The notes: generated by a model not told the origin, from the letters alone. Positions 13,328 through 24,799 are shown, numbered from the stretch's first letter. The stretch: 64,000 nt of DNA from Phragmites australis (GCF_958298935.1 NC_084921.1:35235501-35299500), one strand, 5' to 3'. Program-made: numbers and translations.

Positions 13328-13340
13328 AAATCGTCTTTGT
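13328..13340. repeat. LINE target-site duplication, left copy
   Basis: The 13-bp sequence AAATCGTCTTTGT is repeated at 15,513-15,525 and exactly brackets the LINE. In the uninterrupted gene this sequence encodes part of the DKDDF residues at the BASS1 C-terminus. Confidence 0.85.
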
Positions 13341-15512
13341 TACCTAAGAATGAGGGTGCCTCTGCGGCCTCAGACTTTTGATCGATCAACCAAATCCATA
13401 GTGTTGGTAAATTGATCACCAAGATCTTGGCTCTCCGGCTTGCCCCTCGTCTTGACTCTATCATCTCTACCAGCCAAAGCACTTTCATTACTGGACGTTC
13501 CATCCATGAAAATTTCAAACTGGTGCAATCCACTGCAATGCTGCTCAAGAAAGCGAAACAACCAAAGGTTTTGCTTAAGTTGAACATTGCCAAGGCTTTT
13601 AATTCTGTTAACTGGGCCTTCCTCCTTGAAATCTTAAGGGCTTGGAGTTTCGGTCCTCGCTGGTGTAGTTGGATCGAAGCGATTCTGAGCTCTTCTACTT
13701 CTCGGATTTTGCTCAATTCCTATCCGGGGTGTACCCTCTTCCATGCCAAAGGTCTGAGGCAAAGCGACTCCCTTTCTCCCTTTCTGTTTGTCTTCGTCAT
13801 GGACATACTGGCTCAGGTATTGTCTTTAGCTACCGAGGCTTGCATCGTAGACTCCACGGGACACGGTTCGATCTTAAATCGATGCTCACTTTACGCGGAC
13901 GATGCGGTCGTGTTCCTATCACCTACTCAACAAGATATCCAGGCTCATCTTACCATCCTCAATTTCTTTGGGGTGGCCTCCAGCCTTACAACGAACTTGG
14001 AGAAGAGCTTTGCTGTTCCCATCTGTTGTGACGAGGAGCACATCAATGCCATCGACAACAATCTTCAGTGCAGATCCTCCCCCCCACCCCACATTAACTA
14101 CCTAGGCGTTCCGCTCATGACTGGCATCTTGTGGACCGAGTTGCCGCCAAGTTACCTCCATGGCAGTCCAAGCTCATATCCAAACCGGGACGTGCAACAT
14201 TGGCGCGATCCGTGGTCTCTTCGACACCACTGCACACAATCATCTCCATAACAGTGCCCCCATGGGTGATAAAAAGAATTAGATAAGAATAGGAAGGCTT
14301 TCTTGTGGGCAGGAGACAAAGCTTTGACCGATGGACGTGCTCCCTCTCTTGGCCGAAAGTCTGTCGACCTTTGGTGTATGACGGCCTTGGCATCCAAGAT
14401 CTTCGCGTAGCTGGGATTGCCCTTCGCCTAGGTGGCTCTGATGGCAGCGATGTGACTCATCCAAACCATGGGCCGGCCTTCCACTTCACCATGACAGAGG
14501 TGGTCGCTTTTTTCAATGCCTCAACCAAATTCAAAGATGGAAATAGTTGCTCCACCTTCTGGTCTAACCCTCGGCTAAAGGATCGCTCCATCAAAGACAT
14601 TGCACCTGATTTGTTCAAGTGTGTAGCTCCCTCCACTTCGAAGAAAAGAAGTGTGAGGGAGGCGCTGCACAATCGTCGATGGGTCAGACATTATAGGTCC
14701 TTTGACCTTACCAACGCTTGCTCAATATCTGTAGCTTTGGAGTCAACTCAACACCGTGATCTTGTCTAACATCGATGACCGGGTGATTTGGAAATGGACA
14801 AGCTCTGGCTAATATTCATATAAATCCGCCTATCAGGCCATGTTTTAAGGTGCCATTGGTTTTGAGGGTGCAAGTTTGGTGTGAAAGACATGGCCGCCTC
14901 CGAAGGTTAAATTTTTTGGATGGCTAGAGTTGCATGGCCCGCTGTGGACAATGGCTAGGAGACTGCGCCATGGTCTCCAATCCGACGACTCCTACGCACA
15001 CTGCTCGCAACTCCCTGAGACCACATATCATCTACTCCATTGCATGTTGGCTAGGGAAATATGGTGGCAGATACTATGGATTCAGTTCATCTATCACCCA
15101 GTGGTGGCTTGCCCTTCGTAAGTGTGTCGACAAAGAGCTTCACGAGGAACTCGACTCCCTGATACTCCTTACCTACTAGAGGATTTGGTTGTCACACAAC
15201 GATATTATCTTCAACAACCATCGTGCCTCCTCAGATTGTTTGGTGGTCCTAATCAGAGACGACATTGATTGCTGAAAGGTGGCCGGAGCCAAACTTAGCC
15301 GTCACCACAGCTCAGTTGAGACGCTTCGACACGGTGGTCTCACTGCTTACACCGCTGATTAGCCTTTTTGTTTTCCTTTTCTTGTAATCCTTGTCTAATT
15401 GTATGCTGGCTTAGGCCACTTATCGATCCCTTGTGGGTTGTGGTGTAAATCTTCTAAATCTTTTCTTCTTAATACAAAGATATATAGCTCTCTTGCGTAT
15501 TCAAGAAAAAAA
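13341..15512 (+). mobile_element. 5'-truncated LINE (L1-type) inserted in the BASS1 last exon
   Basis: The insertion is flanked by perfect 13-bp duplications (13,328-13,340 and 15,513-15,525) and ends in an A-run. These are the marks of target-primed reverse transcription. It starts within the reverse-transcriptase region, so it is strongly 5' truncated (about 2.2 kb). The order is RT, then a zinc-finger RVT-like C-terminal region (about 14,930-15,120), then a 3' untranslated region and poly(A). The whole copy is coding-dead. It lies on the plus strand, opposite to BASS1. Confidence 0.85.
13412..15180 (+). pseudogene. LINE reverse transcriptase remnant
   Basis: The 279-codon frame (13,412-14,251) shows LINE RT blocks in order: QSTFITGRSIHEN, LLKLNIAKAFNSVNW, GLRQSDSLSPFLF, and the YADD box at 13,892-13,903. 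Motif A normally reads LxLDxxKAFDSVxW. Here both aspartates are asparagine, so the catalytic Asp is lost. After about 14,110 the reading continues only in other frames with stops. A C-terminal RVT zinc-finger-like stretch (AHCSQLPETTYHLLHCMLAR) is visible near 14,990-15,060. The copy cannot encode an active enzyme. Confidence 0.8.
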
Positions 15513-15580
15513 AAATCGTCTTTGTCATTTGCTGTAAGCCCTTTGTTTCTCCAGTAAACTGCAAGAGCACTCCCTCCAAG
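15395..15580 (-). other. BASS1 exon 12 read-through into LINE sequence
   Basis: After the acceptor at 15,581-15,582 the exon reads LGGSALAVYWRNKGLTANDK then DDF, which should be followed by KE and stop. The LINE A-run (read as T on this strand) keeps the frame open as three Phe codons. Translation would continue through antisense LINE 3' sequence to a TAG at 15,395-15,397. The result is 38 residues in place of two. The native ending survives beyond the LINE at 13,318-13,335. The acceptor is preceded by an 11-12 base poly-pyrimidine run (15,589-15,599). Confidence 0.75.
15513..15525. repeat. LINE target-site duplication, right copy
   Basis: The second copy of AAATCGTCTTTGT follows directly after the LINE poly(A) run. 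Confidence 0.85.
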
Positions 15581-16013
15581 CTGTCAAGAAAAAAAAAAAG
15601 ACCGTTAAGAAGATATGTAAGAATGCCTCCAAGTAAAAAATTAGTAGTGAATGCAAAAGAATGAAGTGCGTATGCATAGGGTTAAGAAAAGGGAACTAGA
15701 AAACATACTGCCATGCATACAACACTGACGGCAGAAGGAACAGCAACAAGCGGATTCGTGAAGTGCTTTTGGGCAAGTAAAAATCCAAGTGCAGAACTCT
15801 GCAAAAACCAGCAATGACATTGTTAGGAACTATAAGTATTAAAATGTACAAGACTCTAGGAACGGGAAAAACTTAAAATTGGTACAACGTCAGCCTAAAC
15901 TGTCCAACACATTCCTTTGAGCAGAGTATCAATAGTGTAAAGACCACATCATTCCATTTGATATCAGTAATGTAAAACTAAAAGGTTCATTCCGAGGCCC
16001 TCTAATGTACACT

Positions 16014-16293
16014 ACTCTCTCTCTGTCTCACAATACATGACGTTTTAGACTTGGGCACATGTATCAAGATGAAAGGTAAAATGACCATATTATCTTTTTT
16101 TTATGCACATTAGTCTATGAGTAATAATGATGTAGCATGACTGGAAAATGAGATTTGCATTGAGAATGAGAGACTTAATAGAGGGGTCAGATTAGAAAAA
16201 TCTGAGATAAAATTACCTCGAAATCGTAGAACATCATGTATTTTAAACAAAATTGAAGAGGCTAAAACATCATGTATTGTGAGACGGAGGGAA
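16014..16293. mobile_element. Stowaway-like MITE in BASS1 intron
   Basis: A 280-bp unit lies between TA dinucleotides (16,012-16,013 and 16,294-16,295). Its left end CTCTCTCTCTGTCTCAC mirrors the right end GTGAGACGGAGGGAA, the classic CTCCCTCCGTCTCAC Stowaway terminus. The inner inverted repeat (CATGACGTTTTAG / CTAAAACATCATG) extends it further. It sits in the intron between exons 10 and 11 and should be removed by splicing. Confidence 0.65.
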
Positions 16294-19200
16294 TACCTTT
16301 TAACAAAAAATAACTTGTTTAAGCAATTAGGCGGCAAAATAATTTTAGAAAACATTGATGTTAAGCACAACCTTCATGAGAAACTGTACCTGCACAAGAT
16401 TGCCCAAATAAAGTATAAAATAAGTTTGGTTGCGTACCATCCCAAACAATCGTTAAGCTATTAACAGAGAGTATCTATCGCTAGATAAGAACAGATTGAA
16501 CCTGGGAATCTCAATATTTCTTTACCTGCATCCCACATTCAATTGAGATGGTCCTAGAAGTTGATTCCCCAAAGGAAGACAATCTTGATAACCAGTAGCC
16601 AAGAGCAAATGCAGCGACACGCAGCAGAGCAACAGGGATAATAAGTTGAGCACCTTGAGTTTTCAATACTTCTACAACTTGCCCAATCTAGCAACAGATA
16701 AATTATCAATTAAAAATAGTGAAAGCAATTCACGCCATTTATACTGTGCAAAATATCACTATGAAGAGTAACTATTTATTGCAAAGATAAGAATAAGAAA
16801 ATAGTTCTACTAGATAAAGAGCTAAAATTTTGGCAAACCTGATCGAGAGCAGAAACATCAGATGCTTGTTTAGGTTAAAATGTGGCAAACTTTATGTGCT
16901 ATAACTCAAATGACAGTTAAATTGCGTTTTTCATTAATATAAAGAAACTGAATTTCAAATTCACTGGGCTAGCACAAAGCAAGGTGGTGAGGAGGACACC
17001 AATTAGTGGTGTTATGGAGATAATGCACTCAGTAAACTTCGGAAAGTACTCATGTGCCAATACTGCAAAGTGAGAGAATAGAATCAACACAACTGTCAAA
17101 GAAGACATTCCTAAGATACCAAAAGACTGTATAATGAGTCTTCCATTAAGACTTTTAAGTACCTCCAACGATAGTCGGCACTAAAACCAAATTTCCTTGT
17201 AAGTCAGGCAGACACAGTTAAGAAAACTGGTAGGCGCCTGATTTACGATGCGGATCACAGTGTCCTTACTGCTGCATCAACAGGAACTAGTTGACCAGCA
17301 AGGAGTTTAGTAAGGAGTTGTGTCATCACTATAGCACCAATAGTCGAACAACTAAAATGTGAAGAAAACAAATATGTTACAGTACAAGAGAACCGCAGAG
17401 AGAAGAGAGCAACAGAGCATACAAATCAAGATCTCCAAATTCAATATTGAGTAAAACAAAAAAGACAATATAATGACAACAGAAATACTACTATATGCAA
17501 CCGTCAGATTGTCTGCAAATAACCTTCAACAGGAAAAACTTTTGCACAAACTGATACTAGAAAAGGTACATAACCGCATAAGTGCTTTATAACTAGATGC
17601 TGGTCAAACTTGGTATCACAACATGCAATGTTAGTTCCAAAAGTATTTGGCACTTCAGTTTTCATCATGGAATTCTTGATTAAATCCAAATTTTAACTTT
17701 GAAAACAAAAGGCTTGTTTAGTGTGCAATCATTGTAGGCCCCAATTCCATGGAATTGATGTTACAGAAAGTGCTGACATAAGATAACCTTGACAGCTAAA
17801 GCTTATGACAGAAACTGACATGTATCCACTGTCGAAATCAATGTTTGGATAACATGAATTTTCTGATTAAACTTCACTCTTTTTCTGAGAAATACTTCCC
17901 ACTACTTAAGGCTATCTGCCACTCACACAATCAATTTATTGTGTTCCAGAACAAATAATGAGCTCTGTTGGGACACAAATAGCATTAATTGAATTATAAT
18001 AAGTGCAAAAGAAAGTCAATCACTAAGCCTACCACTTTAGTAACTATAAAGGAACTCAAGAAAGACGCAGGTGTATGAATGACAGCTAGCTTAACACAAG
18101 AACCAAAGAAGGAACATTTTCTCAAGCAAGATGCTAAGCTTACGTGGTCATAAGAACTGAAAGTGCAGCATTTCCCTTGGATATGTAAGTTGCAACATTT
18201 GATGCTTGCCCACCAGGGCAACATGAGACCAAAATAAGACGAGTCGCAAGAGGAGCAGATAACTTCAAGGTCTGCAACATAAGATGCCTGTTTAGGTGCT
18301 TATAAATGTAGGCATTAAAATGAGATGGGGCTTGCAGAGATAATTAAACGTCTAGGTTCAAAAGGTTTCATCAATTGATAAATATAGAAACTCCATCTTG
18401 TCTGAAATGTACACCATTGAAGAACTAAACAGTGCATATTATGTTCCAGAGTTAACAACTGATATTATATGACACATAGACTAACTTTCTTCCCTTAATA
18501 ACCATGACGAAATGAGACAGTATGGTCACCTTACAAGGAAATAAAGTAGATTAAAGCGAAAACACAAGAAGTAAAGAACGTTTGCCACATTCACAGCATT
18601 CAAGACAGAAGTCATATGAGAAAATGTCTTAACCAAATTTTGAACAATAAAATCTTTTCACAGCATGACATGGCAGACAAGTTTGTTGATTATGCCAGCC
18701 ATCATCTGTTTAGTCAAATCTTCCCTAAGTTTATACTAAAATCTTCAAATAAGCTTGTGATCAAACTTCAGCAGACAACTGTGCACTTGGTGACTAAACT
18801 TTACACTGCAACCATGACTTAACTAACAATACAAAACTGTATCCACAATTTAGCAAACAATGCAACAAGATATACTGTATCCATCGCATGTCGCAACACT
18901 TTGATAACCCAAAATAAGTGAAGTGCCGTACTATTTTACAAGTGACATGCTATTTCAACACAACATTATTGAACATAAACACTAATTGTATGTATTCCTG
19001 TGGTTATCATATAGCTACCATTGCAATAGCAAATCCTAACATAGGTTTGATCAAATACTGTGCAAGAAATTCCACACCCACCTGCAAAGAAGCAATTAAT
19101 CAGAAAACATATATAAAAATCTCTATATTGGTTCAGAAGTTTGTTGGGCACAGAAATAGAATAAGTAATTTCATTTTAATAAAGGTGTACTGTCCATGGA

Positions 19201-21337
19201 TTCCTCATACATCTCCTAAAATCTTCAAATGTCAAAGTTAGTCCCATGGACAGCATAAGGAATCCTAAGCCAACAGTGAAAAGGTCGGTTTCCAACCAGG
19301 TAACCTGCAGGTTGTCCAATGAAACCGCAAATACATATTGGTAAGGCATTAGCTGTTGATTCCAGATAGTAGTGGCGATTGTCAAGTGAGAGAAATGCTA
19401 CCATCGATGGTTTGTAGATTCCAATAATAGTACCTAGTATGACCTGCCAAAGAAGATATATGTATTAGTAGATTTACATATTTGTATCAATTCTGCCATA
19501 GGCAACTGTATACAACAATAAACTAAAGAAAACTGAAAACCTTCATATCCTCTCATGTCAACAAACCCAGGTGGGGAAAAGAGTGGTAAGCAGCTCAACT
19601 ATTTTCTCATACTGGCTTGCTCCAGTAGGCAAGCTCTCCGGGAGATTACTAGATATGTTAACTTCAGCCTTGCACAAATTTTGGCAGCTCCTGAGAAATT
19701 TTTTTTGAACAATTTAAACCTTAGAAATGCATAACAACAAATATTCCAATAACATAGTTGGGCAGTTAAAAAAAATGAGATTATGAAACAACAATCAAAA
19801 CAGCAGTTTAGCAGTTCACGTGATGAACATTTATTTCAGGGGAGTTAACACTCTTTGAGGATGGCATTATACATTAGTCTAAGTGAAAAGCAAGACACTG
19901 CCCGAAGTTGCGAATCAAAAGTTATAAGGAAGTATTTGGTGTTATCAGGATATTAAAAACGACTACAACAAATAGTAGTGGATAGCTGAAGGAAACACTC
20001 AAGAATGGAAATGTCACAACACAAAACAAGATTGGGAAGGAAAACAAAGAATAACAAGAATATTAAGGGATTGGAGAGGGGAGCATGATTGGAGAAGACA
20101 TGAAAGGACTTTAACTAGCCACAAGTATAGAACATGACAGCTATGAGAAGTCTCTATAGGCTTGCTTCTCATCCTCTGTTTTGAGGCACATAAATTTAGT
20201 TCAGGAGATTCTAAAAAAAAATTAAGAAACAACAAACTTGTTGACCTGTTTTTCACATAATTGTCCACGAAACAAATCCCAAGTGAAAGGCGGAGCTACA
20301 GTATACCAGAAGCACAGAATGAAGTCCAGCAGATCACATGACTAGACCAGATAAAGTCCTCCATTGATGAGTTTGTCTTGTTGGACAAGCTTATAATGGC
20401 AGAGCAATAACTTTTGACCAGCAAGGCCACTTACAAGAAAGACAATGTTCAGAGCAATTTTGACAAAATTTCAGTAGGTACTACTACATATCATGTACTT
20501 AACTCACAAAAGTGCAGAGAAACCAGTTCAACAAGGAGGTAAGCTGAATAATAATTCATTTATTGTACCTCTTCCAGTACGCATTTCCAACTAAGTACTT
20601 TTTTGTTCACTGTCACTCATATCTAAGTTCTGCAAAGCAAACAAGTTACACTGGAAAATGCAGTGTGGTGCAGAGACCTAACAAGACCCAAGCTAGATCC
20701 AGCAGTACCTACTCGTTGTAGCACAACATCATAACTTCAGAAGCATTCAAAATTCTCTGTACTGGAATATGCAGGCGTATTAGCGTATAGGACTCTACAA
20801 ACCAGCACAAATTGACTGGTGTACAGAACTCCCTACTTCAAATTAGCACGAAATTGACCAGTCAACACTCTAAACCACATTTCCGTTAATCCTGATCTGC
20901 ACAATTGGACAATCCATGCCCTGGACTGGAGCAATTCCCAGCGCCCGATTAGCCTCGACAACACGCGCATACCTCAGAACCGGAGCAACGGCTGGCGCAG
21001 ACGCAACGGCCAATCCCAACTCTTGTTTCTCGTTCCTACCCCCATAACTTGGCGAGCACGCAATTCCCAATCCGCACCCTGCACCCAAAACCGCATCCAA
21101 CTCCAAATGAACAAAACAACCTCATGCGAATGAGAAGGAAAATTTCAAACGGGCTTCAGCGGGCGCGTACCGAGACGAGAAGCCGAGCAGACGGCGGCGT
21201 GCGGCCGCGGGCGGAGGGCCCGGGAGACGGAGGCCATGGAGCGCGGAGGGCAGGTGGCGGAAGGAACCATGCGGAGGAACCGAGAAAGCAGCACGAGACG
21301 CAGATGGGTGCGGCGTTCCGACGCTCGTGGAAGTCAC

Positions 21338-22860
21338 GCTAAACAGTTTTTACTGTGAGCGGTGAATAGTGATGTGATTTTAAGGAAACGATTTTACCGT
21401 AGCAATATATACTGCACATGAAAATATTGTAGCGATTGTATTATAGTACGGTACTGTATTAGAACTATGGTGATTGATCTGGTTTATTTCCACCCTGACG
21501 GTTCACGGTAAAGTCGTGTGTACTGTTCACCGTTGACTTCAGAGGATCTCGGTCCACATCGGGGCAGCTTGTCCCCAGCGCCTGTGGATCAGCCGATTCA
21601 GTTAGCTCAAATACTCCGCCGCCGTGCCACTGACATCTGTGGCCCGCAGGGAAGGTGGGCGTGTGCCTTGGGTGATGAGCTCGGTTCGATGGCATTGCCG
21701 AATTGGACGGACCCAAATACTTTACACGAGACTTGCGGACACGGCGTGAATCTAGACCGGACCGTTCGTGACAGAAGGCCGAATGATAAAGATGTTCGGC
21801 CCAGAATTGTAATGTGGGTCGGGTCAGGCCTGCAAGAGGAGCTTCACCGCGTGCTCTGTAGATACGTGACGCGGGAATTTTTTTATATATATTTTAATAT
21901 TTTTAAAATACATACCAGTTTAAAAAAGTTGTATATGTAGGCTATCGTTGCCCGTTCAACTGACGAAAACTTGTGGACCCCGATACATAATGCATTTAAT
22001 AACAAAGAAAGGAACATCTCACTCGTTCAGTGAATGAGATCTTGATCTCACTTGCTGAACGGCTGAGACATTCGTCTCGTCCAGTAAATAGGCGACATCT
22101 TTATTAATATACAGAAGAATAGGTATATGTATAATTATTTTTTCTAATATAACTTTTATATATGGCAATTTGAAAAATATTGCATATTCATTCGGCGAAA
22201 AATACTAGTTGTGTAAATAGTTATCCAAACGGCATCACAGAGTGGTTCATTCTATCCTTAAATTTAGTTCGATGTTATTTTTTTGACATTTTTTTTATTT
22301 AGTTGATGTAAAAGTATGTGAGTTAATTTTTTAGTGAAGTAATGTTAGGAGGATACAAAATCTAATTTGTCGAACAATAGTAGTTATGAAGTACAATTAT
22401 CATATAACTTGGCACGGATGTTACATATGCTGATAAACATTACATGGGACATGGGGGGTTTATCGTCGCTGCACGAATGGACTCTAACCATAAAAATATG
22501 ACGATAACAAACATTGGCATATATGGTATGCGTAAAGACTAACCTAATAGTGTGTCGCTGCTAAACTTAAAATGCCTTATGAATGAAAATATGTGGGTTT
22601 ACAATAGATGCTCTCTATTGAGTGCACCTAGGATATTTACCCTTTTACAGGGCATCGGGGCCCTTCGCCTTAGCGTGACGGGTCCTCTCCTGCTTCTTTT
22701 TTCATTTCTGTTTCGCATGCCTCAACCACTGCGCGCTCCTTCACTGCCTTCCTCATGCGCTCCTCCTCCTGGCGTTTGAGTCATAGTTCCTCTTGATGTT
22801 GCTCGTACTCCCGACGTTCGTTAGTTTGCCTCCTCCACCGCATGCTCATGTCAACCCACT
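21338..22860. other. Unassigned sequence upstream of BASS1
   Basis: No TATA-box promoter in the expected orientation is obvious next to BASS1 exon 1. The first 150 bases contain inverted motifs (GGTGAATAGTG and TACTGTTCACC), which may be the ends of a small insertion that displaced the original 5' leader. From 21,880 to 22,540 the sequence is AT-rich with no ORF. Confidence 0.35.
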
Positions 22861-23256
22861 GCTTCTAGTCCTCAGTTTGCTCTATCTCCAGCCATCCCAT
22901 GAAGTTATAGATAGGTGGAGGAGACTGGAGAAATAAAACAAGAGGGGAGATTAGTAAGACACTGCATGAAATCGTATGGCAAGTGTCACATGAGTGATCT
23001 ATATCGCTATACCGGTAGGTATTCGTATGATCCTTGTAGAGGGGATTGTACTGGTAGTTGACACACATGAAGAAGCATCTGTCATAGGTGTAGGAGATAT
23101 TCTAGGACCCGCGAAGCCTATAAGGGTCACCACAAAAGCGCATCGGTGGTTCGACCTCCTGGTGGATGAAAATCTCCCAATATTTTTTGGGTGGGCTTGG
23201 TGGTACTGAGGAAGATATTGCAGTTGAGAGAGCTGAGAAATGAGTAGTCTATCCAT
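22640..23256 (-). pseudogene. Coiled-coil tail of an unrecognised transposon-like ORF
   Basis: On the minus strand one frame reads IYNFMGWLEIEQTED, continuing after a stop as KQWVDMSMRWRRQTNERREY and then a Glu/Arg/Lys-rich helix (QEEL, LKRQEEERMRKAVKEWLRHA) to about 22,640. It holds several in-frame stops and a frame change near 23,000. The composition is that of a conserved, highly charged coiled coil, as in many grass transposon-associated proteins. I do not recognise the family. Confidence 0.3.
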
Positions 23257-23806
23257 GGTTGAGGGTGGGGTTATTTATGGTGGCCGAGGGCTGTTATATA
23301 GACTGAGTGCATGGGCATGGCTGGGAGCTAGAGCATGGGATTCCTTGTGAAAGTTAGAAAAATTATGACATTGATGTTTGGCAGAAATTTTCTGTGAAAA
23401 CTGTTGTTTGGTGTGGTTATTTCATTTTGCAAAAGTTCATAAAGGAGTTATTGGTTCCTCTTGCGGGAAGGGTGGTTCAACTAGTACAGACTATTGAGTT
23501 TGTTACCATCAATGTATTCCACTTAAGGTATTTATGGGTCGTATTCTACGTGTATCGTACTATCATTGTTGCAGTTTATGAGGGTGTTGTCCATTCAGTA
23601 TGAGTAGAAGCAATGTACCCCGAATGTAGTAGTGGTAGGGTTCGTAATATTAATGGTTTTGATGTGGAAAGTTGCAAGTCAATGAATGTAGTAGAGGACG
23701 GCACCCCTACCCTAGCTTCTGCCTCTGGCATGCTTTTGCCTATGTGATGACGCTAGTTTTCACCTTAATATAGAGTAGATTTCAGAAACTATATAGTTAT
23801 CAGTTG

Positions 23807-23892
23807 TACCCCTAATATGTCAGTGCAGTCTAGAGAATAGACTTTTTGGTGCTACCCCTAATAGGTCGGTGCAGTCTAGGCAACAGGCTTTT
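23807..23892 (+). repeat. Imperfect tandem duplication upstream of the GRF-like gene
   Basis: Two copies of a unit containing ACCCCTAATAnGTCnGTGCAG and a variable CTAGnnAAnAGnCTTTTT lie in tandem about 47 bp apart, just before the TATA box at 23,932. The copies differ at several sites. Confidence 0.45.
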
Positions 23893-23931
23893 CAATGCTG
23901 CAACATCTATCTACTACCACTGGGACTTCTG

Positions 23932-23939
23932 TATATAAA
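23932..23939 (+). promoter_or_regulatory. TATA box of GRF-like gene
   Basis: TATATAAA lies 57 bp upstream of the ATG at 23,996, a plausible core-promoter distance. It supports a once-functional gene rather than a chance ORF. Confidence 0.45.
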
Positions 23940-23995
23940 CAAAACTCAATCGATTCTCTACTCACAATCTCTTGACCTTGAATTGAATCAAGACA

Positions 23996-24481
23996 ATGGC
24001 GCATCCTCATCCCCCCGATGCCCCAATCGATCCACTGCCTCCACACCCCCATTTAGACATCTATGGTAAATATTACTACGAAAACCATAATACTCTTCCT
24101 TGCTTGTTTTGGCCGCCATGTCGGCATGGAGATGACGATGTAGTCCAAGTTTATGAGCATTTCAATGACGCAAGCCATCAATTCTTCCGTTGTCCACATT
24201 TCAGAGTATAACAAACAATACACACTTTCCTTTCTATTATCTCAATACCATTTACTTATCTCATCTATCACTTTTTCCAGACGGATTATTGTGGGTTCTA
24301 GCACTGGATTGACCCGCAGATAGAACCACACATTCAAGAATACATCCATCACATTCACATCATCATGAGGAACTACAGGAACAATTGCGCCAAGAGAGAG
24401 CCAAAAACGTCAGAAGATGCTATATCCCGCCTCACATGGCAGGTCAGAGGAACAACTGGGAGTAATATCGATGTGTTCTAG
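23996..24481 (+). pseudogene. GRF-type zinc-finger protein remnant, two exons
   Basis: Exon 1 (23,996-24,205) starts with ATG and encodes a Pro/His-rich N-terminus, then CLFWPPCRHGDDDVVQVYEH and FFRCPHF. A 75-bp intron (24,206-24,280, GT-AG) is followed by exon 2, which reads TDYCGF, an in-frame TAG at 24,299-24,301, then HWIDPQIEPHIQEYIHH, and ends at TAG 24,479-24,481. The Cys pattern and the Cx(F)xxWxD ending are those of a GRF zinc finger. The internal TAG replaces the residue between CGF and HWIDP. GRF fingers bind single-stranded nucleic acid in other proteins, and in grasses many copies look transposon-associated. Without the stop the product would be 136 residues. Confidence 0.5.
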
Positions 24482-24780
24482 CTGTTGGCAGAGAATTTGA
24501 TTTCGTATTTGACTTGTACTATTTTTTAGTCCCTAAGGCATGCTAGGTGAAGCGTCGGTACAATACTAGGGGTATTATATATGCCATCGTTCATTCGGTC
24601 GACATGTTTATTATGATTGTTATGGAATGATCGTTCTACGAGTCAATAGTTCAAATAGAATCACAGAACAAAATCAAGATACATAAAAGCTATTATGACA
24701 ATAGCAATAACATAATAGCATAAAGAAAGACAATAACATAACACCATAAAACTAACGATGATATAACTGCCTACATGTTA
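24482..24780. other. AT-rich spacer, nothing recognised
   Basis: This stretch is rich in CATAATAGCA/ATAACATAA-type simple repeats (24,690-24,760) and holds no ORF of note. Confidence 0.4.
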
Positions 24781-24799
24781 CGTCCCCTATTAGGGATGA

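Larger units (their letters stand above)
9889..13340. other. Intergenic region between Tat LTR and BASS1 locus
   Basis: No gene is recognisable here. The region holds two Stowaway-like MITEs (10,412-10,630 and about 12,481-12,715). A GC-rich patch (10,690-11,350) has overlapping frames on both strands, none of which resembles a known protein. The last part (about 13,000-13,327) is the original 3' flank of the BASS1 gene. It contains the displaced native C-terminus (KDDFKE then stop, minus strand, 13,318-13,335). Confidence 0.4.
15395..21337 (-). pseudogene. BASS1: BASS1-type chloroplast sodium/metabolite cotransporter, probably decayed
   Basis: Twelve exons read on the minus strand: 21171-21337, 19567-19690, 19402-19443, 19191-19304, 19019-19081, 18144-18271, 17270-17351, 17163-17195, 16965-17062, 16526-16687, 15709-15798 and 15395-15580. 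All junctions are GT-AG. The product has a Ser/Arg-rich plastid transit-like N-terminus. It then carries bile-acid/sodium symporter family hallmarks: [55 protein letters not shown] and [24 protein letters not shown] proteins are multi-pass envelope carriers of organic acids. Lesions: exon 1 opens with GTG where ATG is expected and a stop lies just upstream; exon 8 is 33 nt and breaks the frame; a LINE replaces the last two codons. Exon 5 reads VGVEFLAQ where I would expect VGVGFLAQ. Most phases otherwise agree, so decay seems recent. The BASS1 assignment is by memory of the family. Confidence 0.75.

Noticed and set aside
13318..13716. 132-codon minus-strand ORF ending GNKDDFKE
   Set aside because: Only the last few codons are the displaced BASS1 end; the rest is antisense LINE sequence.
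21335..21337. GTG as a genuine start codon for BASS1
   Set aside because: Nuclear plant genes rarely start at GTG; loss of ATG by a single transition is simpler.
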